Assembly (NCBI RefSeq): GCF_025460765.1
Contig: NZ_JAMWEG010000011.1
Coordinates: 62,001-126,000 of the forward strand
DNA length: 64,000 nucleotides
Reading direction: 5' to 3'
Source of the DNA: Micromonospora sp. MA102
Lineage (GTDB): Bacteria; Actinomycetota; Actinomycetes; Mycobacteriales; Micromonosporaceae
The notes under the pieces: model-generated
The model's input: the letters and a program-made list of their open reading frames with translations, nothing else
Databases searched by the model: none
Told to the model about the DNA's origin: nothing
Shown here: in pieces, positions 17,513 through 26,876 of the stretch
How the letters are laid out: every line of letters starts with the position of its first letter
Position numbering within the stretch: position 1 is the first letter of the stretch
Position numbers and translations under genes: made by a program

Positions 17513-17546
17513 ACGCGCCCGCCCGCCGCAAAGCAGGCGGGCGCGT
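17513..17546 (+). terminator. Hairpin before the 17585 gene
   Basis: ACGCGCCCGCC (17513-17523) pairs with GGCGGGCGCGT (17536-17546), followed by CCCATTTCATT. It resembles a factor-independent terminator with a weak T-rich tail. Confidence 0.55.
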
Positions 17547-17584
17547 CCCATTTCATTCGCATCTCGCTGAAGGAGTCCTGTCCC

Positions 17585-18106
17585 GTGAGCAGCCACTGCT
17601 ACGTCGGCGTCACCGAACCCGACCACCCGCACCTCGCGCACGCCCGCTTCGTGCTCTGCGACGGCCACCCGAGCGTCATCCTGTCCAGCCTGGCCGCGAT
17701 CTGGGCCGGGCATGCCCGCTACGACACGCGTGCGTTGGTCACCGCGATCCTCGGCTGCGACTGGGAGTACCTCGACCCGGACACTACCGCCGCCACCCGC
17801 TCGCCCTTCGCCGGCCAGCTCCCGGTGCCGGGCGTCGGCATGCCTCTGGCAGCCTCTACCTGCACAGACGGGACGGTGGACTCACCGGAACCGGTCACCG
17901 TGTTCCCGTTGAGTCACGCCCGGCACCTCGACGTCGAATGGATCTACCTGCTCGACCCGGACACCGCCACTGTCGCCGTGCACACCGACGACAACAGCCT
18001 CGTCGCCCGGTACCCCCTGTCCAGGTGCCTGCCCCGGCCCGCCGCCGCGACCCGCTGCCTGGCAGAGCCTGGACGCACGGCGGCGGCGGCGGGAGCACCG
18101 CGGTGA
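17585..18106 (+). CDS. Hypothetical protein
   Basis: A 173-residue protein, not recognised. It has a beta-rich first half (CYVGVTEPDHPHLAHARFVL) and a C-terminal segment DVEWIYLLDPDTATVAVHT suggesting a conserved strand pair. The GTG at 17585 follows an AAGGAG box. The stop overlaps the GTG of the NlpC/P60 gene (GTGA), so the two are made together. Confidence 0.65.
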   Translation: MSSHCYVGVTEPDHPHLAHARFVLCDGHPSVILSSLAAIWAGHARYDTRALVTAILGCDWEYLDPDTTAATRSPFAGQLPVPGVGMPLAASTCTDGTVDSPEPVTVFPLSHARHLDVEWIYLLDPDTATVAVHTDDNSLVARYPLSRCLPRPAAATRCLAEPGRTAAAAGAPR

Positions 18107-19191
18107 GCGCCCGGGCCCTCGCCGCCGTCGCCGCCGCGGTGATCGCGGTGATGGTGCTGTGCGCGGGCGGGATCGGCGCGTTGTTCACCGGCGGCACCGC
18201 GTCGGCAGCCTGCCACGGGGCCGTCGACGCCGGGTCCACCATCGCGGTGTCTCCGCCCGCGGCCGGCACCGCCGAGTGGAACAGCGACCAGGTGGCCCAC
18301 GCCGCCGTGATCGTCGCCGTCGGCCGGGATCTGAAGGTTCCGCCTCGGGGCTGGGTGGTCGCGCTGGCCGCCGCCATGCAGGAGTCGACCCTGCGCAACC
18401 TGCCCGGCGGGGACCGCGACTCGGTGGGGCTGTTCCAGCAGCGCCCGTCGCAGGGCTGGGGCACAGCTGCCCAACTGCGGGACCCGCGCCACGCGGCCGG
18501 GAGGTTCTATCAGGCGCTGCTGGGTGTGGACGGCTGGCAGGCCATGGCGCTGACTGACGCCGCCCAGGCGGTGCAGCGATCCGCCTACCCCGGCGCGTAC
18601 GCCAGCTGGGAGGACGACGCGATCGCCCTGGTCCGCGTCCTGACCGGCGGCACCCAAACAGGGCCTGTCGCCGCCGATCTGGAGCAGGCCATGAGCAACC
18701 CGCTGTGCTTGTTCGACGGCGGCGACGGCCAACCCGGCAGCGAGCAGGTGCCGCTCCCCGCAGGGTTCACGCTGCCGCCGAGCACCCCGCCGCAGGTGGT
18801 GACGGCGGTCGGCTGGGCCCTGGCCCAGCTCGGCACCCCCTACACCTTTGGCGGGGACTGCACCGCGCCCCACTCCGGTGTTCCCGCCCGCCAGTGCGAC
18901 TGTTCCTCGCTGGTGCAGCAGGCGTATCGGGCGGCCGGCGTTGCCCTGCCACGGACCACGAGCGAGCAGGTCGACGCGGGCCAGCCTGTCACCGATTACC
19001 GGGACCTGCGGACCGGGGACCTGCTGTTCATTCCCGGCAGCCGCGGCAGCGCGGCCCGTCCTGGCCACGTCGGCATGTACCTGGGCCAAGGGTTGGTCGT
19101 GCAGGCCCCGCACAGCGGCGACGTCGTCAAGGTCACCCGCCTGGCCGGGTGGGCCGGGCAGCTCGCCGCCGTACGCCGAGTCGTGAACTAG
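18103..19191 (+). CDS. NlpC/P60 cell-wall hydrolase with N-terminal membrane anchor
   Basis: The protein has 362 residues. An N-terminal hydrophobic segment (about 5-33) is a signal or anchor. A middle domain (about 60-190), with QESTLRNLPGG and SVGLFQQRPSQGWG, resembles the lysozyme-like region common in conjugative hydrolases. The C-terminal NlpC/P60 domain (about 230-362) has catalytic Cys in QCDCSSLVQQAY, His in GHVGMYLGQG and a polar third residue near QAPHSGD. Such bifunctional enzymes open peptidoglycan for type IV-like transfer machines. The 4-base overlap with the preceding gene indicates an operon. A transfer role is inferred, since no other transfer gene is visible. Confidence 0.85.
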   Translation: MSARALAAVAAAVIAVMVLCAGGIGALFTGGTASAACHGAVDAGSTIAVSPPAAGTAEWNSDQVAHAAVIVAVGRDLKVPPRGWVVALAAAMQESTLRNLPGGDRDSVGLFQQRPSQGWGTAAQLRDPRHAAGRFYQALLGVDGWQAMALTDAAQAVQRSAYPGAYASWEDDAIALVRVLTGGTQTGPVAADLEQAMSNPLCLFDGGDGQPGSEQVPLPAGFTLPPSTPPQVVTAVGWALAQLGTPYTFGGDCTAPHSGVPARQCDCSSLVQQAYRAAGVALPRTTSEQVDAGQPVTDYRDLRTGDLLFIPGSRGSAARPGHVGMYLGQGLVVQAPHSGDVVKVTRLAGWAGQLAAVRRVVN

Positions 19192-19246
19192 GCAGGCAAT
19201 AGGGGTTGGGCTCGCCGGCGCCCAGCAGCCATCGGCGCGGCCGGCT

Positions 19247-20071
19247 TCAGCTGGGCAAAGCCGAGCGGACCCAGCTCCCGTCCGGGGCGCGGTCGGCCCG
19301 CTGGCCGTGGGCAAGGTCGGCAACGGCTGCCACTTCGGGATGAGTATTGGCGATGTGCCGCAGGTTCGTCACTGCGGTCGCGTCCCCGTCGCCGGTGTCG
19401 TCGAGAAGTCGCCAGCTGCCGTCATGGCCCCGCACGACGGCCGTGATCTCCGCCTTGCCCTGCACAACAGCGGACGTGGTGCGGACGGAGAAGTACGGCA
19501 GGCTGGTGCCGAACGGCCAGCCCCCATACGGATCGAACTCGGTCCACACGCCCTGTGGATGCTCGGTCGGTGACAGCCACAGCAGCGGTTGGCTGGCTCG
19601 GCAACCGGCTTCGGCGTCCTGTTCCCACGCGAACCGGCCCTGCTTGTCCGGCCAGAACACCTGCACGATCGGCAGCGGCGGGGCCTGATAGAAGTCGATG
19701 GCGGCGCCGAAGAAGTGGCGATACCAGGCCGGGTGAACGGGACGGATTGCCACGTCGTGGTTGGTGAGCACGTCCGGGCGCCGTTCATCGGGCTTCAGTA
19801 CTTCACCTTGGCGAACTTGGTCGGCCACGACGTTGACGATCGTCATCGCGGTGTTGGTGGGCAACCCGAAGATGCACACCTCCGGGCTGCGGAGCGTGTG
19901 CCACAGTCCCGTCGAATACGCCCAGCCCGGCGTCCGCTCGTCTGCGGCCAAACCCGTAACGCTCCATCCATATTCGCGAATGTGGTCGGCGATGCGGCGA
20001 TCGCGGGGGTCCCATGTCGCCTCGTCGGACGGGTGTTGGCACAGCAGGCAATGGCATGGCTGGTCAGTCAC
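19247..20071 (-). CDS. DUF4262-domain protein
   Basis: The protein has 274 residues. CHCLLCQ near the N-terminus may bind zinc. The DUF4262 pattern then follows: IADHIREYGWSVTGLAADE, GWAYSTGLWHTLRSPEVCIFGL and AMTIVNVVADQVRQGE. The family is of unknown function and common in actinobacteria. The gene lies alone on the minus strand, convergent with the NlpC/P60 operon. Confidence 0.82.
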   Translation of the reverse strand: MTDQPCHCLLCQHPSDEATWDPRDRRIADHIREYGWSVTGLAADERTPGWAYSTGLWHTLRSPEVCIFGLPTNTAMTIVNVVADQVRQGEVLKPDERRPDVLTNHDVAIRPVHPAWYRHFFGAAIDFYQAPPLPIVQVFWPDKQGRFAWEQDAEAGCRASQPLLWLSPTEHPQGVWTEFDPYGGWPFGTSLPYFSVRTTSAVVQGKAEITAVVRGHDGSWRLLDDTGDGDATAVTNLRHIANTHPEVAAVADLAHGQRADRAPDGSWVRSALPS

Positions 20072-20363
20072 CGGGCGAGGCTATCGCGCCCAGGTGCCCG
20101 CGCCGCCGGTCGGGCCAGCGGGCGGGGACACCTGGCAGCCCGCATGTGCACAGCAGCCGCCAGCCCACCTACCCCCGGCAACTCGCGGCACCTGTCGTCC
20201 TGCCCTACCGCCAGGAGCAGAGGAAGCCAGGCCGGCAACAGGCACTCCACCAAAGGTGCGGTGATCCACGCCAATCGTTCGCACCACCGGCCGGGGATCC
20301 CTCACGCGGTGCCCGGGCGCTTCCCCGAACCTCCACCACTTGACCACCAGGAAGGACATCACC

Positions 20364-21248
20364 GTGACCGACACCAGCAGCGGCATTCCTCGGCCGGGCG
20401 CGAGACCCGAGGATCACACCGACTGGGTGACATTGGGTCGCCGCCTACAGGCCATCCAGAACAGCATGATCCACTGCGGTGAGCCGCACCGGTACGGCGA
20501 CTACTACTACGCCGAGGCGCTGCGCCGGCTGCTCACCGACTCCCGCTCGGGCTGGATCCCGACCGCCGAGCACCTGTGGCTGCTCGACCTGCACGCGCAG
20601 GTCAATCGGCGGAACCTGCAGGAGGCGAACCGGCGGGCCCGCGAGGCCCGGACCCGCTACGCCACCGCCTCGGCCAAGATCCGCGCCGAGGTGGCCGGGT
20701 GGCTGCGCAGGGTCGCCAACGAGCGCACCGTGCCCGCCCGGTATCGACGCGAAGGGGTTCTACTCGCCGCCGATTGGCTCGATCCGGCCACCCCGGCCTC
20801 CCCCTACCCCAGCCCGGACACCAGCTCGGCCCCGGTCAGTGGCGCGGCGCCGTTGCCTGTGTCGGCCGTCGATGCGCAGCTGCTGCTGACCCTGCGAGAC
20901 GCCGGCGAGCGGGAGGGCCGGCTCGCCGTCGGCTGGTGGCGGCAACACGCCATCGAGGGACGCAGCCACGCCGAGCAGACGCAAACGGCGCGAGCGGTGC
21001 TGGACGGTATCGACAGCAGCGACGAAACAGTCCTGGCCGCGCTGCCGCATTTCGACCTCGCCAGCTACGACGCCGACCGCTACCAGCACCATGCACCGGC
21101 CGGCGCGCCCGACTGGGCGCAACTACCCGACGTCGGCCAGGCGCTGGTCATCGACGCGGTGCGGAGCGGGTTCACCGACGCCGTCCTCGACGGCGTCACC
21201 GCTGGCTGCCAAGCCCTGCTCGACACCGGTGACGGAGGTCGACGGTGA
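20364..21248 (+). CDS. Hypothetical protein sharing a C-terminal module with its neighbour
   Basis: The protein has 294 residues. The helical N-terminal half (HRYGDYYYAEALRRLLTDSR, then LWLLDLHAQVNRRNLQEANR) is not recognised. The C-terminal part (about 205-290), with a TARAVLDGID run, YDADRYQHHAPAGAPDWAQL and a VRSGFTDAV helix, is paralogous to the middle of the next gene. The GTG at 20364 follows AGGAAGGA. Its stop overlaps the next gene's start by 4 bases. The two products probably work together. Confidence 0.65.
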   Translation: MTDTSSGIPRPGARPEDHTDWVTLGRRLQAIQNSMIHCGEPHRYGDYYYAEALRRLLTDSRSGWIPTAEHLWLLDLHAQVNRRNLQEANRRAREARTRYATASAKIRAEVAGWLRRVANERTVPARYRREGVLLAADWLDPATPASPYPSPDTSSAPVSGAAPLPVSAVDAQLLLTLRDAGEREGRLAVGWWRQHAIEGRSHAEQTQTARAVLDGIDSSDETVLAALPHFDLASYDADRYQHHAPAGAPDWAQLPDVGQALVIDAVRSGFTDAVLDGVTAGCQALLDTGDGGRR

Positions 21249-22318
21249 CCTACCAGCCCGGTGACCGCATCGCCCTCGAGCACACCAGCGACCTGCACAC
21301 CAGGCTTCGGCGGGGCGACCAGGGCACGGTGCGCAGCTACGACCCGCGCCACCAGGTTCTGGATGTGCAGTGGGACAGCGGCTCCCGCCTGTCGATGCTG
21401 CTCGGCGCCGGCGCCGGCGACCGCGTCCGCCGCCTGCCCGAAACTGGCTGGGAGCGGGCGCTCGACGCCCTGCGCGAGGCGGGGGCGGCAGCCGGACGGA
21501 ACGCCGCGCAGTGGTGGGCGCAGGACACGCTGGGCGGGCGTGCCAGCGGCGACGTGACGGCGACCGCGCGGAAGGTCCTGTCCGCGGTCGAGGCCGCCGA
21601 TGGGCGGGACATCGACGGGCTGCCGGCCGCCGACCGGTACGTCCTGGCCGACGACGCCGACCGGTACGCCGAGCATGCCCCGCCTGACGCGCCAGCGTGG
21701 GAACGGCTCACCGCGCAGCAGCGTGACCAGGCGCGGTGGGCGTGGTGCGACGGGTACGACGCCGCCGCCGAAGCCGAGGCGGCCCGGCAGTGCCGCATGC
21801 TCCTGCACCCCGACGGCGACGACCGGGACCTGCGCCATGTGCACCCGGACCGGGTGGGCCTGGGCGGGCCGGGCGTTTTCGCCGGCGACTGGGCGTGGAC
21901 ACCCAACGAGCACGGGGAGCTGCGCATCCCGGTCGGGTTCGTCGGCACCCTGGTTGACACGTGGAACGGGTGGGCGGTGTTCACCTGTACCCGGGAGGTG
22001 GCGGAGGCGATCGTCGTCGACCAGCACGATGCCCGCGACCGCTACCGGCAGCACCTCGCCGCCACTGGCATTACCGGTGAGCGCCAGGAGCAGATGGTCG
22101 ACGAGTCCATGGCCCGCCTGCGCTTCGACGGCGACGTCATCGTGGTCGACGAGACCCGGGTGTACGACGATCCTGAGGCCATCGAGCGCATCCCGCCCGA
22201 CGCGGACGGCCGGTACACCGTGATGGGCCGCGCTTGGACCTGGATGGCGGTGCACCCCTACGACTGTGAGCGGATCGCCGGCGACCTCCCTGGCCCGCCT
22301 GCGACGGCGGCTACCTGA
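21245..22318 (+). CDS. DUF4314-domain protein
   Basis: The protein has 357 residues. The N-terminus MTYQPGDRIALEHTSD followed by GDQGTVRSYD is the SH3-like DUF4314 domain (about 1-65). A helical module (about 95-185, with TARKVLSAVEAADGRD and ADDADRYAEHAPPDAPAW) matches the C-terminus of the preceding gene. The last 100 residues (GITGERQEQMVDESMARLRF and beyond) are repeated as a decayed copy at 26232-26520. The function is unknown. The start overlaps the upstream stop. Confidence 0.72.
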   Translation: MTYQPGDRIALEHTSDLHTRLRRGDQGTVRSYDPRHQVLDVQWDSGSRLSMLLGAGAGDRVRRLPETGWERALDALREAGAAAGRNAAQWWAQDTLGGRASGDVTATARKVLSAVEAADGRDIDGLPAADRYVLADDADRYAEHAPPDAPAWERLTAQQRDQARWAWCDGYDAAAEAEAARQCRMLLHPDGDDRDLRHVHPDRVGLGGPGVFAGDWAWTPNEHGELRIPVGFVGTLVDTWNGWAVFTCTREVAEAIVVDQHDARDRYRQHLAATGITGERQEQMVDESMARLRFDGDVIVVDETRVYDDPEAIERIPPDADGRYTVMGRAWTWMAVHPYDCERIAGDLPGPPATAAT

Positions 22319-22334
22319 CCCGGTCTCCGCCAGC

Positions 22335-23360
22335 TCATTCGCGGGTGAGCTCGTCCAGGGGCAGCCGGTACCAGTGCTCGGCGGTGATCAGGTGCAGCAC
22401 CGGGCCGCGACCTATCGCGGTCACCCGCGGTGGGAGCGGGGCTCCGCCGGGCAGCACCAGCCGGTACTCACCGACGACGCGCATCGCCTGGTCGGCCAGC
22501 TCACCCACAACGAGGCGGTCCTGCTGCGGTCCGTACCCGCCGAGCAGTCCAACTCTGGTGCCGTTGAGTGCCAAGGCCTTCGCCCCGGAGACCTGATTGC
22601 GCCAGCCGATGACCGAGTCATCACGAATCTGCACGATCGGGAAGTCGCTGTAGTAGCAGGTCCACACCGATTCGTCGGTGACGTTGAGCGCGTAGCAGTC
22701 GTCGATGGCGCCCCGTTGGTTGTCCGTGTGGGACGGGAATCGCCACGTCGGCTCGAGCTGCGGTGAGAAGCGCACCAGTCCGCTGCTGCCCACCGGTGGT
22801 GCGGAGCTTGCATCGCCCCAGCCGTAGTTGCCGTAGACGCCTTCGTCGAAGTAGCCCACCCACACCTCTCCAGCGGTGGTGGTGAAGACGTGTTCGATGC
22901 CGTCACCGAGCGTCGCCCGCGTCTCGATGCGTCCGTCGCTTCCGTAGATGACGGCGTTGCGGTCCGGGCCGTCTTTGCGCCACCGGCAGCGGGCTCCGAC
23001 CACCAGTACCCGCCCCTCGGGCAGGGGCTGGACTGAAGGGTGGGCCAGCGTCATCCCGGGCAACTCGGTGATGTCGACGGTGTCCCCCGCCTGCCTGGTC
23101 ACTCGGGCGGTCACGGGTCGGGCTGCCGTCGGGTCGGGGAACGTCGCCCAGCCGGGTTGGGTGGTGACCGACCGCAGCGCCGGCTCGTCCTCGGATGTCG
23201 ACCACAGCGCTACCAGCTCACCGGCAGGCCCGATGGAGGCCGACACGAGCGCGTCACGCGGGTCAGCCCGCAGGACCGGTGAACCCTCGCCCAGCTCCCA
23301 CGTCGGCAGCGCCCGGCTCGTCTGCTTCCTCTTGCGCCATCGACCCTTCCCGCTCGTCAC
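22335..23360 (-). CDS. Hypothetical beta-propeller-like protein
   Basis: This 341-residue cytoplasmic protein shows repeated strand-turn units of WD/NHL-like type (GPAGELVALWSTSEDEPA, GSDGRIETRATLGDG, TTAGEVWVGYFDEGVYG, NVTDESVWTCYYSDFP). The aromatic-rich YFDEGVYGNYGWGD loop is typical of an actinobacterial propeller group of unknown function. The strand is opposite to both flanking genes, and it sits between two parts of a duplicated gene set. It is therefore probably a later insertion. Confidence 0.68.
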   Translation of the reverse strand: MTSGKGRWRKRKQTSRALPTWELGEGSPVLRADPRDALVSASIGPAGELVALWSTSEDEPALRSVTTQPGWATFPDPTAARPVTARVTRQAGDTVDITELPGMTLAHPSVQPLPEGRVLVVGARCRWRKDGPDRNAVIYGSDGRIETRATLGDGIEHVFTTTAGEVWVGYFDEGVYGNYGWGDASSAPPVGSSGLVRFSPQLEPTWRFPSHTDNQRGAIDDCYALNVTDESVWTCYYSDFPIVQIRDDSVIGWRNQVSGAKALALNGTRVGLLGGYGPQQDRLVVGELADQAMRVVGEYRLVLPGGAPLPPRVTAIGRGPVLHLITAEHWYRLPLDELTRE

Positions 23361-23530
23361 CCCGGTACCTCATCACCTCACCACGCCCCTGCGCCAGCCG
23401 ATTCGATCTGCGGCAGATGCCCCTAACGGCGGCGGCATACCGAGAAACGCTCGCCACCACGCAAGCGTTCCGTGGCATCCAGACGGCCGGACGACATGAA
23501 GCGACACGACCGACAACGAGGAGCATCAAC

Positions 23531-23833
23531 ATGTTCGATGACCCTGCCGACGAGTTCGGCGAGTACGCCCACGAGGAGATCCTTCAGGCCCTCGTCCGGA
23601 GCCTGCTGACCAGCACCGACCTGGATCAGCTGTGCGATGTGGCCGACCTGCCCCAGCTCACCCACGACGACGGCACCCCGGTGACGGTCACTTCCGCCCG
23701 CGTCTACCGCGACGCCGGCGTCATGACCCTCGACCGTGGCGTGTGGCTGGAGCTGTCCGACGGCAGCGTCTTCGGCCTGACGGTGAGCATCGCCCGCCGC
23801 CCCCGCGACGAGGTCACCCTCCGCCGCAGGTAG
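23531..23833 (+). CDS. Small acidic protein, paralogue 1
   Basis: A 100-residue protein not matching a family I know. An acidic N-terminus (DDPADEFGEYAHEEILQAL) is followed by a small beta domain (VTVTSARVYRDAGVMTLD, then WLELSDGSVFGLTV). Its C-terminal 60 residues are nearly identical to the product of 26571-26876, whereas the N-terminal 40 differ more. The ATG at 23531 is chosen; the upstream frame is non-coding-like. Confidence 0.7.
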   Translation: MFDDPADEFGEYAHEEILQALVRSLLTSTDLDQLCDVADLPQLTHDDGTPVTVTSARVYRDAGVMTLDRGVWLELSDGSVFGLTVSIARRPRDEVTLRRR

Positions 23834-23843
23834 GCCCTCGTCG

Positions 23844-24064
23844 CCGGATCGACTTGATCGATCCGGGTCGGGGTGCGTTCCTTGTCGTCGCCCACCGCCG
23901 GTGGCAGCGACACCACCACCCCGGCAGCCCTTCCGGGGCTGCCTCTGAGCACCTCAGGGAGTTGCTGATCGGCCCCTGCCAGGGGGCTGTTCCAGTACCT
24001 GCCCGTCTCCGCCGCGCGGACACCGCACCAACACGCCCGCGCACCCGGAGACGGGTGCGCGGGC
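23844..24064 (+). terminator. Three-hairpin intergenic block, copy 1
   Basis: Stems: CCGGATCGA with its complement (23844-23852/23858-23866), GGCAGCCC with GGGCTGCC (23923-23930/23936-23943), and a 13-bp perfect stem GCCCGCGCACCCG with loop GAGA (24035-24064). The last lies 21 bases before the ATG of the broken MoxR-like copy. Confidence 0.55.
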
Positions 24065-24085
24065 CCCTATGACAGGAGAACCCGC

Positions 24086-24168
24086 ATGGATCCTGCAACC
24101 CACTCGACCCGAGCTACCGCACCCCGCAGCCAGCCGACGGCCGCCGGCCCGGCTACCTCTACCGGCAG
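24086..24168 (+). pseudogene. 5' fragment of a MoxR-like gene
   Basis: Homologous to 27129-27212 (start of the intact MoxR-like gene). A one-base deletion just after the start codon shifts the frame, and homology ends at the CGGCAG at 24168. It is a duplication remnant. Confidence 0.75.
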
Positions 24169-24223
24169 GAGGTGGGGCCGTTCGGGTCTTCCCGCGCTGA
24201 TCAGCGCTGGGCAGGATGGCCGG

Positions 24224-24526
24224 ATGCATCCTCACGACCCTTACCAACAACAACCGCCGCCCTACCCAGGGCAGCAGCCGTACGCGTACCCACCGCACCA
24301 GCCGTACCCGCCCCAGGGCCAGTACCCGCCGCCCGTGTTCGTGCAGCAGCCATCCAACAAGCCGGCCACTCTCGGCGCGTGGGCAATCGTCCTGTGGATC
24401 GCGCTGCCGGTGATCGGGCTGGTGTTGTGCTGCGCCGGGTGCTTCATCACGGGGGTGGGCGGGGCGTTCGTGGACGGGTTCAAGGAGGGGTACAACGAGG
24501 GCGTGTTGTGGTCGCCTTCGCCGTAA
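24224..24526 (+). CDS. Small proline-rich membrane protein
   Basis: A 100-residue protein. The N-terminal 45 residues are Pro/Gln/Tyr-rich (HPHDPYQQQPPPYPGQQPY). One or two hydrophobic segments follow (GAWAIVLWIALPVIGLVLCC and a Gly-rich continuation), then a short GFKEGYNEGV tail. It resembles the many small DUF4190-like or proline-rich membrane proteins of actinobacteria. The function is unknown. Confidence 0.65.
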   Translation: MHPHDPYQQQPPPYPGQQPYAYPPHQPYPPQGQYPPPVFVQQPSNKPATLGAWAIVLWIALPVIGLVLCCAGCFITGVGGAFVDGFKEGYNEGVLWSPSP

Positions 24527-24865
24527 TCAGCACGGCGCGCCGCACCGGGAGCTGTTGAAGATTGCAGATGGCTGACCAGGGGATCGCGCTCCTGGTCAGC
24601 CGTCCGCTTTTGTCTGGCAGCGTCAGCGCTCGCAGGCAGTCTTGGCCATACGGCGGTCCACCGAGTATGGGGATGGCACACGATCACCATCCTGCTTGAG
24701 GAGCACTTCACCTAGAAACGAGCGTCAGTTTGGAAGAGCGTGATCAACCGTCCGCGATGCCCGAAACGCCTGCGGCCGGCGGTCGCCCCGGCTGCGCCTC
24801 GTGCCCGCCCGTGACCGCTGCGCGCCATGGTTAGTGGCCCACGGATGGCCCGTGATGGTTCAGGT

Positions 24866-25234
24866 TCAGTCGTCGTGACCGGCAGCGGGGCGAAGGTGTT
24901 CCCACTGCGGGTCGTAGCAGACGAGCCCATGATCGGCGGCCATCTGTGCCGCCTCAGAGGAGACCTCGTCGGACCGGCTGAACGGGATTGTGAAGTAGAC
25001 CATCGGGCCGGACGCCTCATCGATGAGGCCATTCGACAGGGGGTAGAGCTCGGCGTCGTGGCCGTATAGGTCGGGCCATCGGGCCGCTACGGAATCGACG
25101 TAGGCCCGGATACGCGGCGTCGACGGCTGTTCCTCGCTCTCGAAGTACCGCTGATACAGGGCTTCGTATGCCTCACCGGCCGCTTCATCGTCGGCGGGCA
25201 TGTCGCCCTCCCACACCGCCAGGTCGTAACTCAT
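24866..25234 (-). CDS. Conserved hypothetical protein (MSYDLAVWEG family)
   Basis: A 122-residue acidic soluble protein beginning MSYDLAVWEGDMPADDEAA, an N-terminus seen in a widespread actinobacterial family. It has ARWPDLYGHDAELYPLSNG and FTIPFSRSDEV in the second half. Members often lie near toxin or contact-dependent loci and may be immunity proteins. No toxin is adjacent here, so this is speculative. Confidence 0.7.
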   Translation of the reverse strand: MSYDLAVWEGDMPADDEAAGEAYEALYQRYFESEEQPSTPRIRAYVDSVAARWPDLYGHDAELYPLSNGLIDEASGPMVYFTIPFSRSDEVSSEAAQMAADHGLVCYDPQWEHLRPAAGHDD

Positions 25235-25335
25235 GCGGGCAGTGTGCCAGTGCTGGCGGATCTCCTCGTCGGGCAGTCGTAGACCGTCCAGCCTCCCCGG
25301 ACGGGGACAAGGTGGAGCGCTCTACCGGACGAGTC

Positions 25336-25875
25336 TCAATGGCGGATGTCGCCTTCCAGCCGACCAGAGTTGCCGCGGAATGGCCGTCCTCCGTCGGTCG
25401 TCGGTAAGGCTGCGATCCTCGCAGCCCAGTGGTCGACGTAGGTCTTCATGCCGTCGGCATTGCGCGGAATGTTCAACCAGTCCCAGGCAGAGTCGCGAAT
25501 CTCCCGTTGGGCGATCATCTCGGTGCCATCGCCGTAGTGGAACGGGTAGCCGTCGACGATGTCCGACAAGTCCGCGTAGATGCTGTACAGCCGGCCGATA
25601 TTCCCCACGTCGTCCCCGGGGAGCAGCTCGATCAGCGCACACTTCAGCTCCTCGACGACCCCCACCGGATCTTCTCTGCCCTTCAGCACTCGATGCATGT
25701 ATCCATCGATGAGGTCGATCACAGCAGTCAAGGAAGACGATACGGCGTCGGTCACCCTCTCATGGTCGCTTGCCGTGTCACCCGCGAGCTGCTCGCGACC
25801 GGCGCGGATCTGCTCGGGCGCGGCGATCAGAATCAGCGTCGCGACGTTGGTGAAGGTCAGCGCGCGTTCCAACAC
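25336..25875 (-). CDS. Hypothetical protein
   Basis: This 179-residue helical protein is not recognised. Segments LFTNVATLILIAA-like (one hydrophobic stretch near the N-terminus) and VEELKCALIELLPGDDVGNI suggest an all-alpha fold. It sits in the 2-kb insert between the two 0.53-kb direct repeats, so it would be lost if they recombined. Confidence 0.55.
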   Translation of the reverse strand: MLERALTFTNVATLILIAAPEQIRAGREQLAGDTASDHERVTDAVSSSLTAVIDLIDGYMHRVLKGREDPVGVVEELKCALIELLPGDDVGNIGRLYSIYADLSDIVDGYPFHYGDGTEMIAQREIRDSAWDWLNIPRNADGMKTYVDHWAARIAALPTTDGGRPFRGNSGRLEGDIRH

Positions 25876-26231
25876 CGGAGGTCCAGGTCACCTCGGACGA
25901 GCCCGCCGGCAGCTCCTTAGCAAGCGACGACTCGCAGATCTCAATCAGCGGCCATGGCGCCCTGGGCTGGCTGGGCGGCCGCTCTTCCATGGCCACTTGA
26001 CGGCAAACGACCTTGAGCCACACCCAGCCAACCCGGCGGCCCGGAACACCATCCAGACGTAGGAACCCAAAGGAACGACCTTGGCCCCGTCGGGGGAGGC
26101 TGGTAGCCGTTGTAGTGCCCGGCGAGGGGATCCACCCCCGGCTGATCTCTCAGGGTCGGGGTTCGGGGCAGAGCTCCGAGGTCTTCGAGGTCTTGTCGTC
26201 CCTCAGCATGGCCGGCCGGCCCGGCCGATCG

Positions 26232-26520
26232 CCAACCAGCACGGTGCCCGCGACCGCTGCCGGCAGCAGCTCGGGGCCATCGGCATCCCCGAATACCGCC
26301 AGGAGCAGATGGTCGACGAGTCCATGGCTCGCCCGCGCTTCGACGGCGACGTCATCGTGGCCGACGAGACCCGGGTGCACGACGACCCGGAGGCCATCGA
26401 CCGCACCATGCCCGACGCGCACGGCCAGTACCCGTGATGGGCCGCGCCTGGACCTGGATAGCGGTGGCACCCCTACGACTACGACCGCATCGCCGGCCAC
26501 ATTCCCCACCCGTCCGCACC
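26232..26520 (+). pseudogene. Decayed 3' fragment of a DUF4314-type gene
   Basis: Closely matches the last roughly 95 codons of the gene at 21245-22318 (EQMVDESMAR, RFDGDVIV and GRAWTW are recognisable). A frameshift causes a stop after GQYP near 26436, and a second shift follows AVAP. The fragment lies just before the second small acidic gene. It therefore marks the second copy of an ancestral DUF4314/small gene/MoxR order. Confidence 0.8.
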
Positions 26521-26570
26521 CCAGGCCCAACACCGTCCGAACACCAACCCCGACACGAAAGGACGACGCC

Positions 26571-26876
26571 ATGCTTGACAACAACAAGGACGACGAGTTC
26601 GGCGATTACGCCCACGAGGAGAGCCTGCAGGCACTCGTGGCACGCCTGCTCACCAGCGACGGCCTAAATCAGCTCTGCGACGAGGCCGACCTGCCCCAGC
26701 TCACTCACGACGACGGCACCCCGGTGACGGTCACTTCCGCCCGCGTCTACCGCGACGCCGGCGTCATGACCCTCGACCGTGGCGTGTGGCTGGAGCTGTC
26801 CGACGGCAGCGTCTTCGGCCTGACCGTGACTATCGCCCGCCGCCCCCGCGACGAGGTCACCCTCCGCCGCAGGTAG
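26571..26876 (+). CDS. Small acidic protein, paralogue 2
   Basis: A 101-residue paralogue of the protein at 23531-23833. The C-terminal 60 residues are almost the same; the N-terminus diverges (MLDNNKDDEFGDYAHEESLQ). AAAGGACGACGCC precedes the ATG. It lies directly upstream of the MoxR-like gene, so it is probably the functional partner in this locus. No known domain was recognised. Confidence 0.7.
   Translation: MLDNNKDDEFGDYAHEESLQALVARLLTSDGLNQLCDEADLPQLTHDDGTPVTVTSARVYRDAGVMTLDRGVWLELSDGSVFGLTVTIARRPRDEVTLRRR

Larger units (their letters stand above)
23642..24168 (+). repeat. Direct repeat, copy 1 (about 0.53 kb)
   Basis: Nearly identical to 26685-27212. It runs from the 3' part of the small acidic gene through a non-coding block with three hairpins into the first 80 bases of the MoxR-like gene. 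Only a handful of differences are visible over the non-coding block. Confidence 0.85.
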
